From contig NZ_JABJVX010000004.1 of assembly GCF_013155465.1 (NCBI RefSeq), positions 1 to 64,000 on the forward strand: a stretch of 64,000 nt of DNA, in the 5' to 3' direction. The notes under the pieces were generated by a model. That model searched no databases and was not told where the DNA came from. It saw only the letters and a list, made by a program, of their open reading frames with translations. Made by a program: the position numbers and the translations under genes. Shown here in pieces: positions 43,972 through 52,579 of the stretch. Each line of letters begins with the position of its first letter. The stretch's first letter is position 1. The stretch is from Alterinioella nitratireducens (GTDB lineage: Bacteria; Pseudomonadota; Alphaproteobacteria; Rhodobacterales; Rhodobacteraceae).

Positions 43972-44004
43972 CCCCTGCGGAGGCTGGTCGCGCCTCCGCA
44001 GGGG
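43972..44004 (-). terminator. Strong hairpin after azoR
   Basis: A perfect 13-bp stem (CCCCTGCGGAGGC with GCCTCCGCAGGGG) surrounds a 7-base loop, 18 bases after the azoreductase stop. There is no U-run, as is common for terminators in this G+C-rich group. Confidence 0.6.
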
Positions 44005-44022
44005 TGGCGCGCCTCGTCGGGG

Positions 44023-44610
44023 TCACGCCGCCAGTGGCAATGCGGCGACCTGGTCATGCGCGGATTTCACCGTCGCCTCGGGGTCCAGCGCCATCCGGTC
44101 GGCGCTGACGAAGCTGACATCAGTGATGCCGACAAAGCCGAGAATATGGCGCAGGTAGCCGGTGGCGAAGTCCAGTGGCGATCCTGTCTCGGTGCCGCCA
44201 GATGCAACCGCGACGATGGCGCGTTTGCCGGTCAGAAGGCCCTCGGGCCCGGCCTCGGTATAGCGGAAGGTCACGCCGGCCCGCGCGATCAGGTCGATCC
44301 AGGCCTTGAGCGTCGCGGGCACGCCGAAATTGTAGATCGGCAACCCGATGACCAGCGTGTCGGCGGCCCTGACCTCGGCAATCAGCGTATCGGAAAGGGC
44401 GAGGGCGGCGCGCTGGGCGGCGTCGCGGTCTGCCTCGGGCGTGAAATTCGCGGCAACCCAGGCGGCGTCGATCAGCGGCAGGCCGTCGGCCAGGTCGCGG
44501 GTGGTGACATCGGCCTGCGGGAACCGGGCCAGGATACGACCGGTCAGGTCGCGCGTGACCGAGCCGTCGCGGCGGGCGGAGGCATCGAGGCGGAGGATGG
44601 AATGGGGCAT
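44023..44610 (-). CDS. azoR: FMN-dependent NADH-azoreductase
   Basis: This is a 195-residue flavodoxin-like AzoR protein. It reduces quinones and azo compounds by two-electron transfer from NADH through FMN. Landmarks are the start HSILRLDASARRDGSVTRDL, the FMN-binding GLPIYNFGVPATLKAWIDLI and VAVASGGTETGSPLDF. ATG 44610 fits the family; the frame extends to 44676. It is divergent from the LysR gene, which probably controls it. Confidence 0.92.
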   Translation of the reverse strand: MPHSILRLDASARRDGSVTRDLTGRILARFPQADVTTRDLADGLPLIDAAWVAANFTPEADRDAAQRAALALSDTLIAEVRAADTLVIGLPIYNFGVPATLKAWIDLIARAGVTFRYTEAGPEGLLTGKRAIVAVASGGTETGSPLDFATGYLRHILGFVGITDVSFVSADRMALDPEATVKSAHDQVAALPLAA

Positions 44611-44677
44611 GATCTGGATCCTGTTGATGGGGGGTCTTGCATGCTCCGACAAATTGGGCCTTGCGCGATCAGGCACA

Positions 44678-44689
44678 ATCTGGCCAGAT
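44678..44689. promoter_or_regulatory. Palindrome between azoR and LysR genes
   Basis: ATCTGGCCAGAT is a perfect 12-bp palindrome located 68 bases from the azoR start and 39 from the LysR start. A plausible LysR operator; unproven. Confidence 0.4.
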
Positions 44690-44727
44690 GATATGGTTTA
44701 TGTGCAGTGGCGCACGGAGTTATGGAT

Positions 44728-45618
44728 ATGTCATTTGATCATTGGGATGAGATCCGCACCGCCTACCAGGTGGCGCGGATGGGGACGGTCAGCGGCGCGG
44801 CGGATGTGCTGGGGGTGCATCATGCCACCGTCATTCGCCATATCGACGCGCTGGAGGGGCGGCTTGGCGCGAAGCTGTTTCAGCGCCACGCGCGCGGGTA
44901 CACGCCGACCGAGGCGGGCCAGGACCTGTTGAGCGTCGGCAGCCGTGCCGATGACCAGTTCACGCAGCTTGCGGGCCGCATCAAGGGGCGCGGCAACGAG
45001 GTGACGGGCGACCTGATCGTGACCTCGATCAACGGGCTCTCGGGCCTTCTGGTGCCCGCGATGGGCGAGTTCCAGGAGCGTCATCCCGACCTGCGGGTGC
45101 AGCTTGTCACCGATACGCGGCTCTTCCGCATGGAATACGGCGAGGCGCATGTCGCCATCCGGGCGGGCAAGCCCGGCGACAGCCCCGACAATATCGTGCA
45201 GCCCTTCTGCACCTCCTCGGTCGGGCTTTACGCCACGCAGGCCTATGTCGACGCGCATGGCCTGCCCGATGACACCAACCTGGACAGTCACCGTTTCATC
45301 GGCTCGACCATCGAGAACAGCCGCGCGCCGTTCCTGCGCTGGCTGACCGAGCAGGTGCCGGCCGAATGTATCGTGTTCCGCGCCAATGAGCTGGACACGT
45401 TCCGCCACGCGGTGCGGGCGAATATGGGCATCGGCTTCATCAGCCGGGCCGAGGTGCGCGAGGAAGACGCGCTGGTCGAGGTGCTGCCGCCGATGGAGGA
45501 GTGGTCGACCAAGCTGTGGCTGGTCACCCATATGGACCTGCACCGGACGGCGAAGGTGCAGACCTTCCTGCGGTTCCTGAAAGAGAAAGTGCAGGATTGG
45601 CCGGTGGAGCCCGCCTGA
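44728..45618 (+). CDS. LysR-family transcriptional regulator
   Basis: This is a 296-residue LysR regulator whose winged helix (residues 3-62) contains TVSGAADVLGVHHATVIRHI, followed by an effector domain. ATG 44728 has GGAG eight bases upstream; GTG 44707 and ATG 44722 are alternatives in frame. It is divergent from azoR and one base before the EamA gene, so it may control either. Confidence 0.88.
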   Translation: MSFDHWDEIRTAYQVARMGTVSGAADVLGVHHATVIRHIDALEGRLGAKLFQRHARGYTPTEAGQDLLSVGSRADDQFTQLAGRIKGRGNEVTGDLIVTSINGLSGLLVPAMGEFQERHPDLRVQLVTDTRLFRMEYGEAHVAIRAGKPGDSPDNIVQPFCTSSVGLYATQAYVDAHGLPDDTNLDSHRFIGSTIENSRAPFLRWLTEQVPAECIVFRANELDTFRHAVRANMGIGFISRAEVREEDALVEVLPPMEEWSTKLWLVTHMDLHRTAKVQTFLRFLKEKVQDWPVEPA

Positions 45619-45619
45619 C

Positions 45620-46501
45620 ATGTCAGGCGTGTCTCGCGGCCACCTGGCCATGCTGGTGTTCTCGGCGCTGGTGGCGGGGTCGTTCTCGCTGGGCTCACTG
45701 GCGGCCAATCATATCGCGCCGGTGGCCCTGAACGCGGTGCGTTTCGTGTTGGCGGCGGCGGTGATCGGGGGCGTGGCGCTGGCATGGGGCGGGGTGCCGC
45801 GCGCCGCCTTTCGCGCGCCCTGGCGCTACCTGGTGCTGGGCGGCCTCTTCGGTTTCTATTTCGTGATGATGTTCGAGGGGCTGAAGACCGCGCCGCCGGT
45901 GTCGGCCTCGGCGGTGTTCACGCTGACGCCCCTGATGGCGGCGGGGTTCGGATACCTGCTCTTGCGCCAGCACATGACAGGCCGGATGGCGCTGGCGATG
46001 TTCTGCGGCGCGGTGGGCGCGCTCTGGGTGATCTTCCGGGCCGACCTGGGGGCGCTGATGGCCTTCGAGGTGGGCCGGGGCGAGGTGATCTATTTCATCG
46101 GCTGCGCGGCGCATGCGCTTTACGCGCCGATGGTGCGGATGCTGAACCGGGGCGAGAACGCGGTCGTCTTCGCCTTCGGCACCATGCTGGGCGGCGCGGT
46201 CACGCTGATGGGCTGGGGCTGGCAGGAGGTTGTGGCGACCGACTGGCCGGGGCTGCCCGCGATCGTCTGGATCACGCTGGTCTACACGGCGGTCTTCGCC
46301 AGCGCGGCGACCACGGTGCTCTTGCAATTCGCGGCGCTGCATCTGCCCTCCTCCAAGGTCATGGCCTATACCTATCTGACGCCGACCTGGGTGATCGGGT
46401 GGGAGTTCTTCCTAGGCAACGGATTGCCGGGGCCGCTGGTGGCGGTGGGGGTCGGGCTGACTGCGGTGGCGTTGCTGCTCCTGTTGAAGGATGAGCATTG
46501 A
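45620..46501 (+). CDS. EamA/DMT-family transporter
   Basis: This is a 293-residue protein with about ten membrane helices arranged as two EamA repeats (first VALNAVRFVLAAAVIGGVAL, second about residues 150-290 ending TPTWVIGWEFFLGNGLPGPL). The family exports amino acids or other small metabolites. Its ATG follows the LysR stop by one base, which suggests coexpression. Confidence 0.85.
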   Translation: MSGVSRGHLAMLVFSALVAGSFSLGSLAANHIAPVALNAVRFVLAAAVIGGVALAWGGVPRAAFRAPWRYLVLGGLFGFYFVMMFEGLKTAPPVSASAVFTLTPLMAAGFGYLLLRQHMTGRMALAMFCGAVGALWVIFRADLGALMAFEVGRGEVIYFIGCAAHALYAPMVRMLNRGENAVVFAFGTMLGGAVTLMGWGWQEVVATDWPGLPAIVWITLVYTAVFASAATTVLLQFAALHLPSSKVMAYTYLTPTWVIGWEFFLGNGLPGPLVAVGVGLTAVALLLLLKDEH

Positions 46502-46503
46502 CG

Positions 46504-46554
46504 GGTGGGTGGGCCCGCCCACCCACCCCCTTTCGTGGGGGCGCTGCCCCCACA
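46504..46554. terminator. Two consecutive hairpins after the EamA gene
   Basis: An 11-bp stem (GGGTGGGTGGG with CCCACCCACCC, 46504-46529) is followed by an 8-bp stem (GTGGGGGC with GCCCCCAC, 46536-46554). They lie between the convergent EamA and ArsR genes and can serve both. The second hairpin is part of a recurring intergenic element. Confidence 0.7.
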
Positions 46555-46584
46555 CCCCCGAGGTATTTCCGGCAAAATGAAAGG
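46536..46584. repeat. Copy of a recurring intergenic element
   Basis: A hairpin with a C-rich arm is followed by CACCCCCGAGGTATTT and then CAAAATGAAAGG. The copy at 53632-53687 has the same order (hairpin, CTCCCCCGAGGATATTTTC, AAAGAAGG). Confidence 0.6.
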
Positions 46585-46585
46585 G

Positions 46586-46918
46586 TCAGTCTGAGGGCGT
46601 GTTGAATTCGCGCGCCAGGAAGGCCTCGAAGGCGTCGAGGTTGACCGGCTCGAACTGGCCGAAGCCCTGCATCCAGACCGAGGCCGCTTTCAGCGCGTCG
46701 GGCTCCAGCTTGCACCATTTCAGACGGCCGCGTTTTTCCTGCGTGATCAGGCCCGCATGGGCCAGGATGGTCAGGTGCTTGGAGATCGCGGCCAGCGACA
46801 TCTCGAAAGGCTCGGCCACATCCGTCACGGCCATGTCATCCTCGAGCAGCATCGACAGGATGGCGCGGCGGGTGGGGTCGGCGAGGGCCGCGAAGACGGT
46901 GTCGAGAGAGGCGGGCAT
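46586..46918 (-). CDS. Small ArsR-family regulator
   Basis: This is a 110-residue ArsR-type winged-helix protein (FAALADPTRRAILSMLLEDDM; EPFEMSLAAISKHLTILAHAGL; GRLKWCKLEPDALKAASVWM) of the subgroup normally paired with an SRPBCC gene. No SRPBCC gene is near. It is divergent from the EamA gene at 47034. A TCAACC-N4-GGTTGA palindrome of the type such regulators are expected to use lies 1 kb away at 47935-47958. Confidence 0.88.
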   Translation of the reverse strand: MPASLDTVFAALADPTRRAILSMLLEDDMAVTDVAEPFEMSLAAISKHLTILAHAGLITQEKRGRLKWCKLEPDALKAASVWMQGFGQFEPVNLDAFEAFLAREFNTPSD

Positions 46919-47033
46919 GGCGGAACTCTACGCGGTGCGGAGCGGCAGGGAAAGCGCAGGTTCCGGATTGTGCATGGCGCGCGATCGGGGGTAGAGCGGG
47001 CGGCGGACCGGACGCGACAGGAGAGACCGACAG

Positions 47034-47933
47034 ATGACAGTGCGCCATTGGCTGGTGATCTTCGTGCTGGGCATCGGCTGGGGGTCGTCCTTCTTCTTCA
47101 ACGAGATCCTGCTGCGCGAGCTGGGACCGATCACGGTGGGCTTGGGTCGGGTCGGCATGGGGGCGGTGGGCTGCTGGCTGTGGCTGTCGGTGCGGCGGGT
47201 GTCGGCGGCGGTGCCGCGCGCGGCGCTGGCGCAGCTGGCCCTGTTCGGCACGGTGCAATATGCCGTTCCGCTGACCATCTACCCGGTTATGCAGCAATTC
47301 ATCACCTCCTCCGCCGCGGGCATCGTCAATGCGATGACGCCGATCATGGTGGTGCTGGTCAGCCATGTCTGGCCGCAGGGCGAACGCGCGACGCCGCTGA
47401 AATCGGCGGGGGTGGTGCTGGGCTTTGCCGGCATCGTCGTCATGGCGATCCCGGCGATGCGGGGGCAGGGGCCGTCGAACCCCTGGGCGCTTCTGGGCAC
47501 GATCTCGGCGCCGCTGTGTTATGGCATCGCAGTGAACCTCTTGCGCCGGATGGATGCGATGGACCGGACCGTGCTGACCGCATGGTCGCTGAGCTTTGGC
47601 GCGCTGATCATCGCGCCCCTGGCGATCTGGGCCGAGGGCGTGCCGGTGATCACGCGGGCCGAGACCTGGGGGGCGCTGCTGTTCATCGGGTTGTTGCTGA
47701 CCTCGGCCAGCTTCATCGTGATGTTCTGGCTGATCCGGATCGTCGGCGGAACCACCGCCTCGACCATCACCTTCATCGCGCCGGTTTCGGCGGTGTTCCT
47801 GGGCGTCGTCATCCTGAACGAGGAGATCGGGGCCTTTCACATCGCCGGGATGGCGTTGATCTTCGCCGGGTTGCTGTTCATCGACGGGCGCGCGATGCGG
47901 GTTTTCGGGCGCCGGGTCGGGCATGTGCCGTAG
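47034..47933 (+). CDS. EamA/DMT-family transporter
   Basis: This is a 299-residue membrane protein with two EamA repeats and about ten helices (LGIGWGSSFFFNEILLRELG at the start; second repeat VIFLGVVILNEEIGAFHIAG-like near the C-terminus). Substrate unknown. Its stop codon lies one base before the ArsR-type palindrome at 47935. It is separate from the other EamA gene and only moderately similar in visible motifs. Confidence 0.85.
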   Translation: MTVRHWLVIFVLGIGWGSSFFFNEILLRELGPITVGLGRVGMGAVGCWLWLSVRRVSAAVPRAALAQLALFGTVQYAVPLTIYPVMQQFITSSAAGIVNAMTPIMVVLVSHVWPQGERATPLKSAGVVLGFAGIVVMAIPAMRGQGPSNPWALLGTISAPLCYGIAVNLLRRMDAMDRTVLTAWSLSFGALIIAPLAIWAEGVPVITRAETWGALLFIGLLLTSASFIVMFWLIRIVGGTTASTITFIAPVSAVFLGVVILNEEIGAFHIAGMALIFAGLLFIDGRAMRVFGRRVGHVP

Positions 47934-47934
47934 A

Positions 47935-47958
47935 ATACTCAACCAAAGGGTTGAATAT
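47935..47958. promoter_or_regulatory. ArsR-type palindrome upstream of the atp operon
   Basis: ATACTCAACC and GGTTGAATAT flank AAAG; nine of ten arm positions are complementary. The form resembles operators of ArsR regulators of the SRPBCC-associated type such as the one at 46586. It lies 168 bases before atpI. Confidence 0.5.
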
Positions 47959-48125
47959 GGGATTTGCGGATCGCGGGCCGCCGTGCCGGGAGGCGGGTGG
48001 TACGACAAATGGAAAAATATAGCTATATCAATGACATGGGCAGCCTCCAACGACGTCAACTTCGCGTTGACTCCCACCCCCCGCCTGCCTAGGTTCCGCA
48101 CGACACCTCGGATGGGGCAATTTCG

Positions 48126-48458
48126 ATGTCTGACCACCCTGATCCTGATCGCCTGAAGGCGCTGGAAGAACGGCTGGACCGGCTGAAGGGCCAGGGCGAC
48201 GCGAAACCGCATACCGAGGAGCATTATTCACAGGCGCAGCACGCCTGGCGGATGGTGGTAGAGCTGGTGGCCGGTCTGGGGATCGGATTTTTCATCGGCC
48301 TCGGTCTGGATGCCCTGATCGGCACCGCGCCCTGGCTGATGGTTGTGTTTACATTGCTGGGGTTCGTGGCGGGGGTCAAAACCATGATCCGATCCGCCCA
48401 TGAGATGCAGCGGGATGCGCAGGCGAATGAGGCCGCGCAGGGCGATGAGAGGGACTGA
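48126..48458 (+). CDS. atpI: ATP synthase protein I (AtpI/AtpZ-like)
   Basis: This is a 110-residue protein with two membrane helices (VVELVAGLGIGFFIGLGL; WLMVVFTLLGFVAGVKTMI) between charged ends. AtpI proteins assist assembly of the c-ring or bind magnesium. It opens the F0 operon and ends four bases before atpB. Confidence 0.9.
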   Translation: MSDHPDPDRLKALEERLDRLKGQGDAKPHTEEHYSQAQHAWRMVVELVAGLGIGFFIGLGLDALIGTAPWLMVVFTLLGFVAGVKTMIRSAHEMQRDAQANEAAQGDERD

Positions 48459-48461
48459 ACG

Positions 48462-49313
48462 GTGTCTGAAGATACAGCAACCAACGGCGCGGAAACCCTT
48501 GCGGAAGGCGGCTCGAACCATGGCGGTGACGCCGCGGCCGCCGTTGGCGGATCGAGCCATGACATTCCCGGCGTCGAGCCGAGCGGGTTGCAGATCCACC
48601 CGATGGACCAGTTCATCCCCGAGCGTCTGTTCGGCGAGGGCGCGATTGCTTGGTACACCCCCACCAATGTGAGCCTGTGGATGCTGCTGGCGGTTCTGGC
48701 GGTCGCGCTGATGATGGTTGTCGGTACCTCGGGCCGCGCGATCATCCCGAGCCGGGCGCAGTCCATCGCGGAGCTGGCCTATGGCTTCGTGCGCAAGATG
48801 GTCGAGGATGTGGCGGGCCGCGATGCGCTGCCCTTCTTCCCCTATATCATGACGCTCTTCATGTTCATCGTGATGGCCAATTTCCTGGGCCTCATCCCGA
48901 TGAGCTTTTCCACCACCTCGCATATCGCCGTCACCGCCGTGCTGGCGCTGGCCGTGTTCCTGACCGTCACCGTGGTGGGCTTCGTCAAGAACGGCACCAA
49001 GTTCCTGGGCCTGTTCTGGGTGGCCTCGGCGCCGCTGGCGCTGCGCCCCGTCCTGGCGATCATCGAGCTGATCTCGTATTTCGTGCGCCCCGTCAGCCAT
49101 TCCATTCGTCTGGCGGGCAACATCATGGCCGGTCACGCCGTGATCAAGGTCTTCGCGGGCTTTGCCGGGGTGCTGGGGGTCGGCTCGGTCCTGCCGATCT
49201 TCGCCATCACGGCGGTCTTCGGGCTGGAGGTGCTGGTCGCCTTCATCCAGGCCTATGTCTTTACCATTCTGACCTGTGTGTATCTGAAAGATGCGCTGCA
49301 TCCGTCACACTGA
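48462..49313 (+). CDS. atpB: ATP synthase subunit a
   Basis: This is a 283-residue proton-channel subunit. GTG 48462 is the start, three bases after the atpI stop. The essential arginine lies in [14 protein letters not shown] in the penultimate helix region. The N-terminus (residues 1-35) is long, soluble and rich in Ala/Gly. It works with the AtpE ring to carry protons. Confidence 0.96.
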   Translation: MSEDTATNGAETLAEGGSNHGGDAAAAVGGSSHDIPGVEPSGLQIHPMDQFIPERLFGEGAIAWYTPTNVSLWMLLAVLAVALMMVVGTSGRAIIPSRAQSIAELAYGFVRKMVEDVAGRDALPFFPYIMTLFMFIVMANFLGLIPMSFSTTSHIAVTAVLALAVFLTVTVVGFVKNGTKFLGLFWVASAPLALRPVLAIIELISYFVRPVSHSIRLAGNIMAGHAVIKVFAGFAGVLGVGSVLPIFAITAVFGLEVLVAFIQAYVFTILTCVYLKDALHPSH

Positions 49314-49364
49314 GGTCCGACCCGTCACTCTCAATTCAAACTTCCAATCGTAAGGAGAATTCTC

Positions 49365-49589
49365 ATGGAAGGTGAACTCGCACATATCGGCGCAGGTCTT
49401 GCAGCAATCGGGTCCGGCGCTGCCGCGATCGGGGTTGGCCATGTGGCCGGCAACTTCCTGTCAGGCGCCCTGCGCAACCCCTCGGCCGCTGCCGGCCAGA
49501 CCGCGACCCTTTTCATCGGCATCGCCTTCGCGGAAGCGCTGGGGATCTTCGCGTTCCTCGTCGCCCTGCTGCTGATGTTCGCCGTCTAA
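49365..49589 (+). CDS. atpE: ATP synthase subunit c
   Basis: This is a 74-residue hairpin of two helices that forms the rotating ring. Glycine-rich helix one (residues 7-30) is followed by the polar loop RNPSAAAGQ and helix two with the proton-carrying Glu57 in [16 protein letters not shown] strong AAGGAG ribosome-binding site precedes it, as expected for the most abundant subunit. Confidence 0.96.
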   Translation: MEGELAHIGAGLAAIGSGAAAIGVGHVAGNFLSGALRNPSAAAGQTATLFIGIAFAEALGIFAFLVALLLMFAV

Positions 49590-49670
49590 ACCCCCGAGCG
49601 GACCATCCTTACGCACGGCCCATCTGTTTGGACGGGTGGGCCGGAGTAACCCGGTTTCCAGGAGGATATG

Positions 49671-50201
49671 ATGGCTGTTGACGCAACAGAGGGCGCTGCT
49701 TCCGCACCCGGAATGCCGCAGCTCGACTTTTCGACTTTCCCGAACCAGATCTTCTGGCTCGTGGTCGCCATCGTGGCGATCTACCTGATCCTGGACCGCG
49801 TCGCGCTGCCCCGGATCGGGGCGGTTCTGGCCGAGCGCCAGGGCACGATAACGAATGACATCGCCGCGGCCGAGGATCTGAAACGTCAGGCCACGGAGGC
49901 GGAGACCGCCTATAACAAGGCGCTGGCTGACGCCCGTGCCGAGGCGCAGAGCATCGCCGCCGAAGCCCGGTCCGAGATCATGGCCGAGCTGGACGAGGCG
50001 ACCGCCAGGGCCGATGCCGAGATCGCGGCGAAAGCGGCGGAATCGGCTGCCGTGATCGACGAGATCCGCGCCGGTGCGCTGGAGGCGGTGGAAGCCGTCG
50101 CCAAGGACACCGCGCAGGCGATCGTGGCCAAGCTGGCCCCCGGTGCCGCCGCCGACGAGGCCGATATCGCCTCGGCTGTCGAAGCCCGCGTGAGAGGATA
50201 G
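49671..50201 (+). CDS. atpF2: ATP synthase subunit b'
   Basis: This is a 176-residue peripheral-stalk subunit: one N-terminal membrane helix ([22 protein letters not shown]) and a long charged coiled coil. The b' form, usual in photosynthetic and related alphaproteobacteria, pairs with b. AGGAGG lies five bases before ATG 49671; ATG 49668 is two bases from it and less likely. It ends four bases before atpF. Confidence 0.93.
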   Translation: MAVDATEGAASAPGMPQLDFSTFPNQIFWLVVAIVAIYLILDRVALPRIGAVLAERQGTITNDIAAAEDLKRQATEAETAYNKALADARAEAQSIAAEARSEIMAELDEATARADAEIAAKAAESAAVIDEIRAGALEAVEAVAKDTAQAIVAKLAPGAAADEADIASAVEARVRG

Positions 50202-50205
50202 GATC

Positions 50206-50760
50206 ATGAAACGACTGACCCTTCTCTTTACCCTGATCGCAACGCCGGCACTTGCCGCCGAAGTGTCGTTCTTCTCGCTCTTCAACACCGATTTCGTGGC
50301 GTGGCTTGGCTTCCTCGTCTTCATCGCGGTGCTGCTCTATTTCAAGGTGCCCGGCATCCTGGCCGGTATGCTGGACAAGCGCGCCGAGGGCATCCGCGAC
50401 GATCTGGACGAGGCGCGTGCCCTGCGCGAAGAGGCGCAGACGATCCTGGCCACCTATGAGCGCAAGCAGCGTGAAGTGGCCGAGCAGTCCGAGCGTATCG
50501 TCGCCCAGGCCCGCGAGGAGGCGCAGCTGGCCGCCGAGCAGGCCAAGGCCGATCTGCAAGCCTCGATTAAGCGCCGGTTGGCGGCGGCGACCGATCAGAT
50601 CGCGTCCGCCGAGGCCAATGCCGTGCGCGAGGTGCGCGACCGCGCCATCGCCATCGCCACCCAGGTGGCGGCGCAGGTGATCGCCGAGAAGACGAGTGCG
50701 GCCGATGCCAACAAGCTGATCGACGCCTCGATCACCGAGGTGGGCGAACGTCTGCACTGA
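50206..50760 (+). CDS. atpF: ATP synthase subunit b
   Basis: This is a 184-residue stalk subunit. A hydrophobic N-terminus resembles a cleavable signal (MKRLTLLFTLIATPALA), then a membrane helix (FVAWLGFLVFIAVLLYFKV) and a long helix AERREV-type coiled coil follow. It pairs with b'. The last coding bases and stop lie inside a tandem 20-base duplication (50744-50784). No F1 genes follow; they are expected elsewhere. Confidence 0.93.
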   Translation: MKRLTLLFTLIATPALAAEVSFFSLFNTDFVAWLGFLVFIAVLLYFKVPGILAGMLDKRAEGIRDDLDEARALREEAQTILATYERKQREVAEQSERIVAQAREEAQLAAEQAKADLQASIKRRLAAATDQIASAEANAVREVRDRAIAIATQVAAQVIAEKTSAADANKLIDASITEVGERLH

Positions 50761-50784
50761 CAGTGCGAACGTCTGCACTGACAG
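50744..50784 (+). repeat. Tandem duplication across the atpF stop codon
   Basis: GCGAACGTCTGCACTGACAG occurs at 50744-50763 and again at 50765-50784 with one base between. The first copy contains the atpF stop codon; the second is 3' untranslated. A recent slippage event is the simplest explanation. Confidence 0.9.
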
Positions 50785-50809
50785 GCGCCGCCCCTGGCGA
50801 AACGAGATA

Positions 50810-50845
50810 CCCGGACTGACGCGGCGTCGGTCCGGGTTTTTCTTT
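50810..50845 (+). terminator. Intrinsic terminator of the atp operon
   Basis: CCCGGACTGACGC pairs with GCGTCGGTCCGGG (one G-U pair) in a long stem, followed directly by TTTTTCTTT. It is located 50 bases after the atpF stop. Confidence 0.92.
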
Positions 50846-50903
50846 GCGGGGGCGGGTCGGGCGCACTAGGTAGAGTCGGAATGCTGCCAAAGGAGACCCA
50901 GCC

Positions 50904-51923
50904 ATGACCCTGCCCTCCAAGATGTCCGCCCTGATCCAGTGCCATGACGGCTACGCCAGTGGCGGCGACCGGGACATGCCGAAAGACCTGACCGGGCTGG
51001 TCGAGCTGGCCGAGGTGCCGCTGCCCGAGGTCGGTTCGGGGCAGGCGCTGGTCAAGGTGGCGCGCGCGGCGGTGAACCCCTCGGACCTGATGTTCGTGGC
51101 GGGGCTTTACGGTCAGCCGCGCGTCAAGGGTGCGCCTGCCGGTTTCGAGGGTGTGGGCGAGGTCGTGGCGGGCGACACGCCGCTTATCGGCCAGCGGGTC
51201 AGCTTTTTCGGCAGCGGTTCGGGCACCTGGGCGGAATACGCGCTGACCGATGCGAAACAGATGATCCCGCTGCGCCCCGACCTGAAGGACAAGGATGCCG
51301 CCGGACTGATCGTGAACCCGATGACGGCGATGGCGATGTTCGGCATCGCGCGGGAGGATGGCGCGGAAAGCTTCCTCTTTACCGCCGGTGGCTCGCAATT
51401 GGGCAAGTTCATGATCGGGCTCGGCAAGGATCACGGGCTCGCGCCCATCCCGGTGGTGCGCCGGGCCGAGCAGGTCGAGGACCTCAGGGCGCTCGGGGCT
51501 GCGGAGGTTCTGGTCACCTCTCAGGATGATTTCAAGGAGAAGGCGGCGGAGGTGATCAAGGCGCGGGGCCCGCGCGTCCTGCTGGATGCGGTGGCCGACC
51601 AGATCTCGGCCGACCTGTTCTTTGCCATGCCGAAGGGGGCGCGCTGGATCACCTATGGGCGGCTGGCGACCAAGCCGCCGGTGCTGAGAGAAATGGGCCA
51701 GTTCATCTTCATGGACAAGCGGATCGAGGGGTTCTGGCTGAGCCAGTGGATGCGCGAGGCCGGGGTCGAGAAACTTGGCAAGGCCGTCACGGATGTGCAG
51801 GCGCGGTTCGCGACCGGGGCCTGGTCAACCGACATTTCCGCCACCCTGCCGTTGAATGAGGCGCTGGAGACATCCGCGCAGGCGCTGGCGGTCAAGGACG
51901 CGAAACTGCTGATCGCGCCCTGA
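50904..51923 (+). CDS. MDR-family alcohol dehydrogenase-like protein (ETR/MECR-like)
   Basis: This is a 339-residue medium-chain reductase. It has the GroES-like N-terminal fold (VKVARAAVNPSDLMFVAGLYG, GFEGVGEVV) and a Rossmann half (FTAGGSQLGKFMIGLGKDHG). No catalytic zinc ligands are seen, so it is probably an NADPH-dependent enoyl or quinone reductase. It is preceded by AAGGAGACC. It stands alone after the atp terminator. Confidence 0.83.
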   Translation: MTLPSKMSALIQCHDGYASGGDRDMPKDLTGLVELAEVPLPEVGSGQALVKVARAAVNPSDLMFVAGLYGQPRVKGAPAGFEGVGEVVAGDTPLIGQRVSFFGSGSGTWAEYALTDAKQMIPLRPDLKDKDAAGLIVNPMTAMAMFGIAREDGAESFLFTAGGSQLGKFMIGLGKDHGLAPIPVVRRAEQVEDLRALGAAEVLVTSQDDFKEKAAEVIKARGPRVLLDAVADQISADLFFAMPKGARWITYGRLATKPPVLREMGQFIFMDKRIEGFWLSQWMREAGVEKLGKAVTDVQARFATGAWSTDISATLPLNEALETSAQALAVKDAKLLIAP

Positions 51924-51935
51924 CCGAGACCGGCC

Positions 51936-52511
51936 CTATTGCCCGAAATTTTGCATCTCGCGGAAATCCATGGTTTCGAGGTGGGCGATCATGGTGTCGA
52001 TATCGCCGCCCTCGGCCTGCACCAGGATGCGGTTGGCCACCAGCGCGTTCAGGTCGCCATCCTGCTCGACGAAGCTGACGCGGCCAATGCGGTGGATCGT
52101 GCCCATCGAGGCCATCAGGGCGGAGTTGCCGAGCATGGCGCCCATCGAGGTGACCATGGGGCTGTCGGCCATCAGGGTGATGGTAAAGCCGTCGCCATTG
52201 CCGGAATAGTCCCCTGACGCGATGGAGCCGCCGCCCATGAAGCCCATCGCGGCCCCGGCTTCCTCGTTGAGGGTCATGGTCCAGCCGTCCATCGGCTCGG
52301 GCAGGAATTCGGCCAGTCCTTCCGCCTTGAGCGCGTTCAGAAGCTGTTCGGCATAGGCGAGCTCGTCCAGCGCGTATTGCAGGTCACCATCGGCATAGGC
52401 GTCCAGCGCGTTTTGCAGGCTGGTTGCGATGGGATCGGCATGGCTGTCGGCGAGGCTTGGCACGGGGGCAAGCGCCAGGGTTGCGGCGGTGGCGAGGGTC
52501 AAAAGACGCAT
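51936..52511 (-). CDS. Secreted protein of unknown function
   Basis: This is a 191-residue periplasmic protein with a Sec signal peptide (MRLLTLATAATLALAPVPSLADS, cleavage about residue 21). A helical segment (ATSLQNALDAYADGDLQYAL) precedes a body with Gly/Met-rich strands (AMGFMGGGSIASGDYSGNGD). The family is not recognised. It converges on the MDR gene. Confidence 0.7.
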   Translation of the reverse strand: MRLLTLATAATLALAPVPSLADSHADPIATSLQNALDAYADGDLQYALDELAYAEQLLNALKAEGLAEFLPEPMDGWTMTLNEEAGAAMGFMGGGSIASGDYSGNGDGFTITLMADSPMVTSMGAMLGNSALMASMGTIHRIGRVSFVEQDGDLNALVANRILVQAEGGDIDTMIAHLETMDFREMQNFGQ

Positions 52512-52579
52512 GGGACATCTCCGTTCGGTGAAAACTTCCCCGTCAGGGTAACGCCGCCGGGGCTTTCGGGGAAGCCCGA

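Larger units (their letters stand above)
43604..44022. other. Gap between secreted protein and azoreductase
   Basis: No intact gene. It contains a hairpin after azoR (43972-44004) and, on the minus strand, two consecutive coding-like segments in different frames (see the pseudogene entry 43629-43956). Confidence 0.5.
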
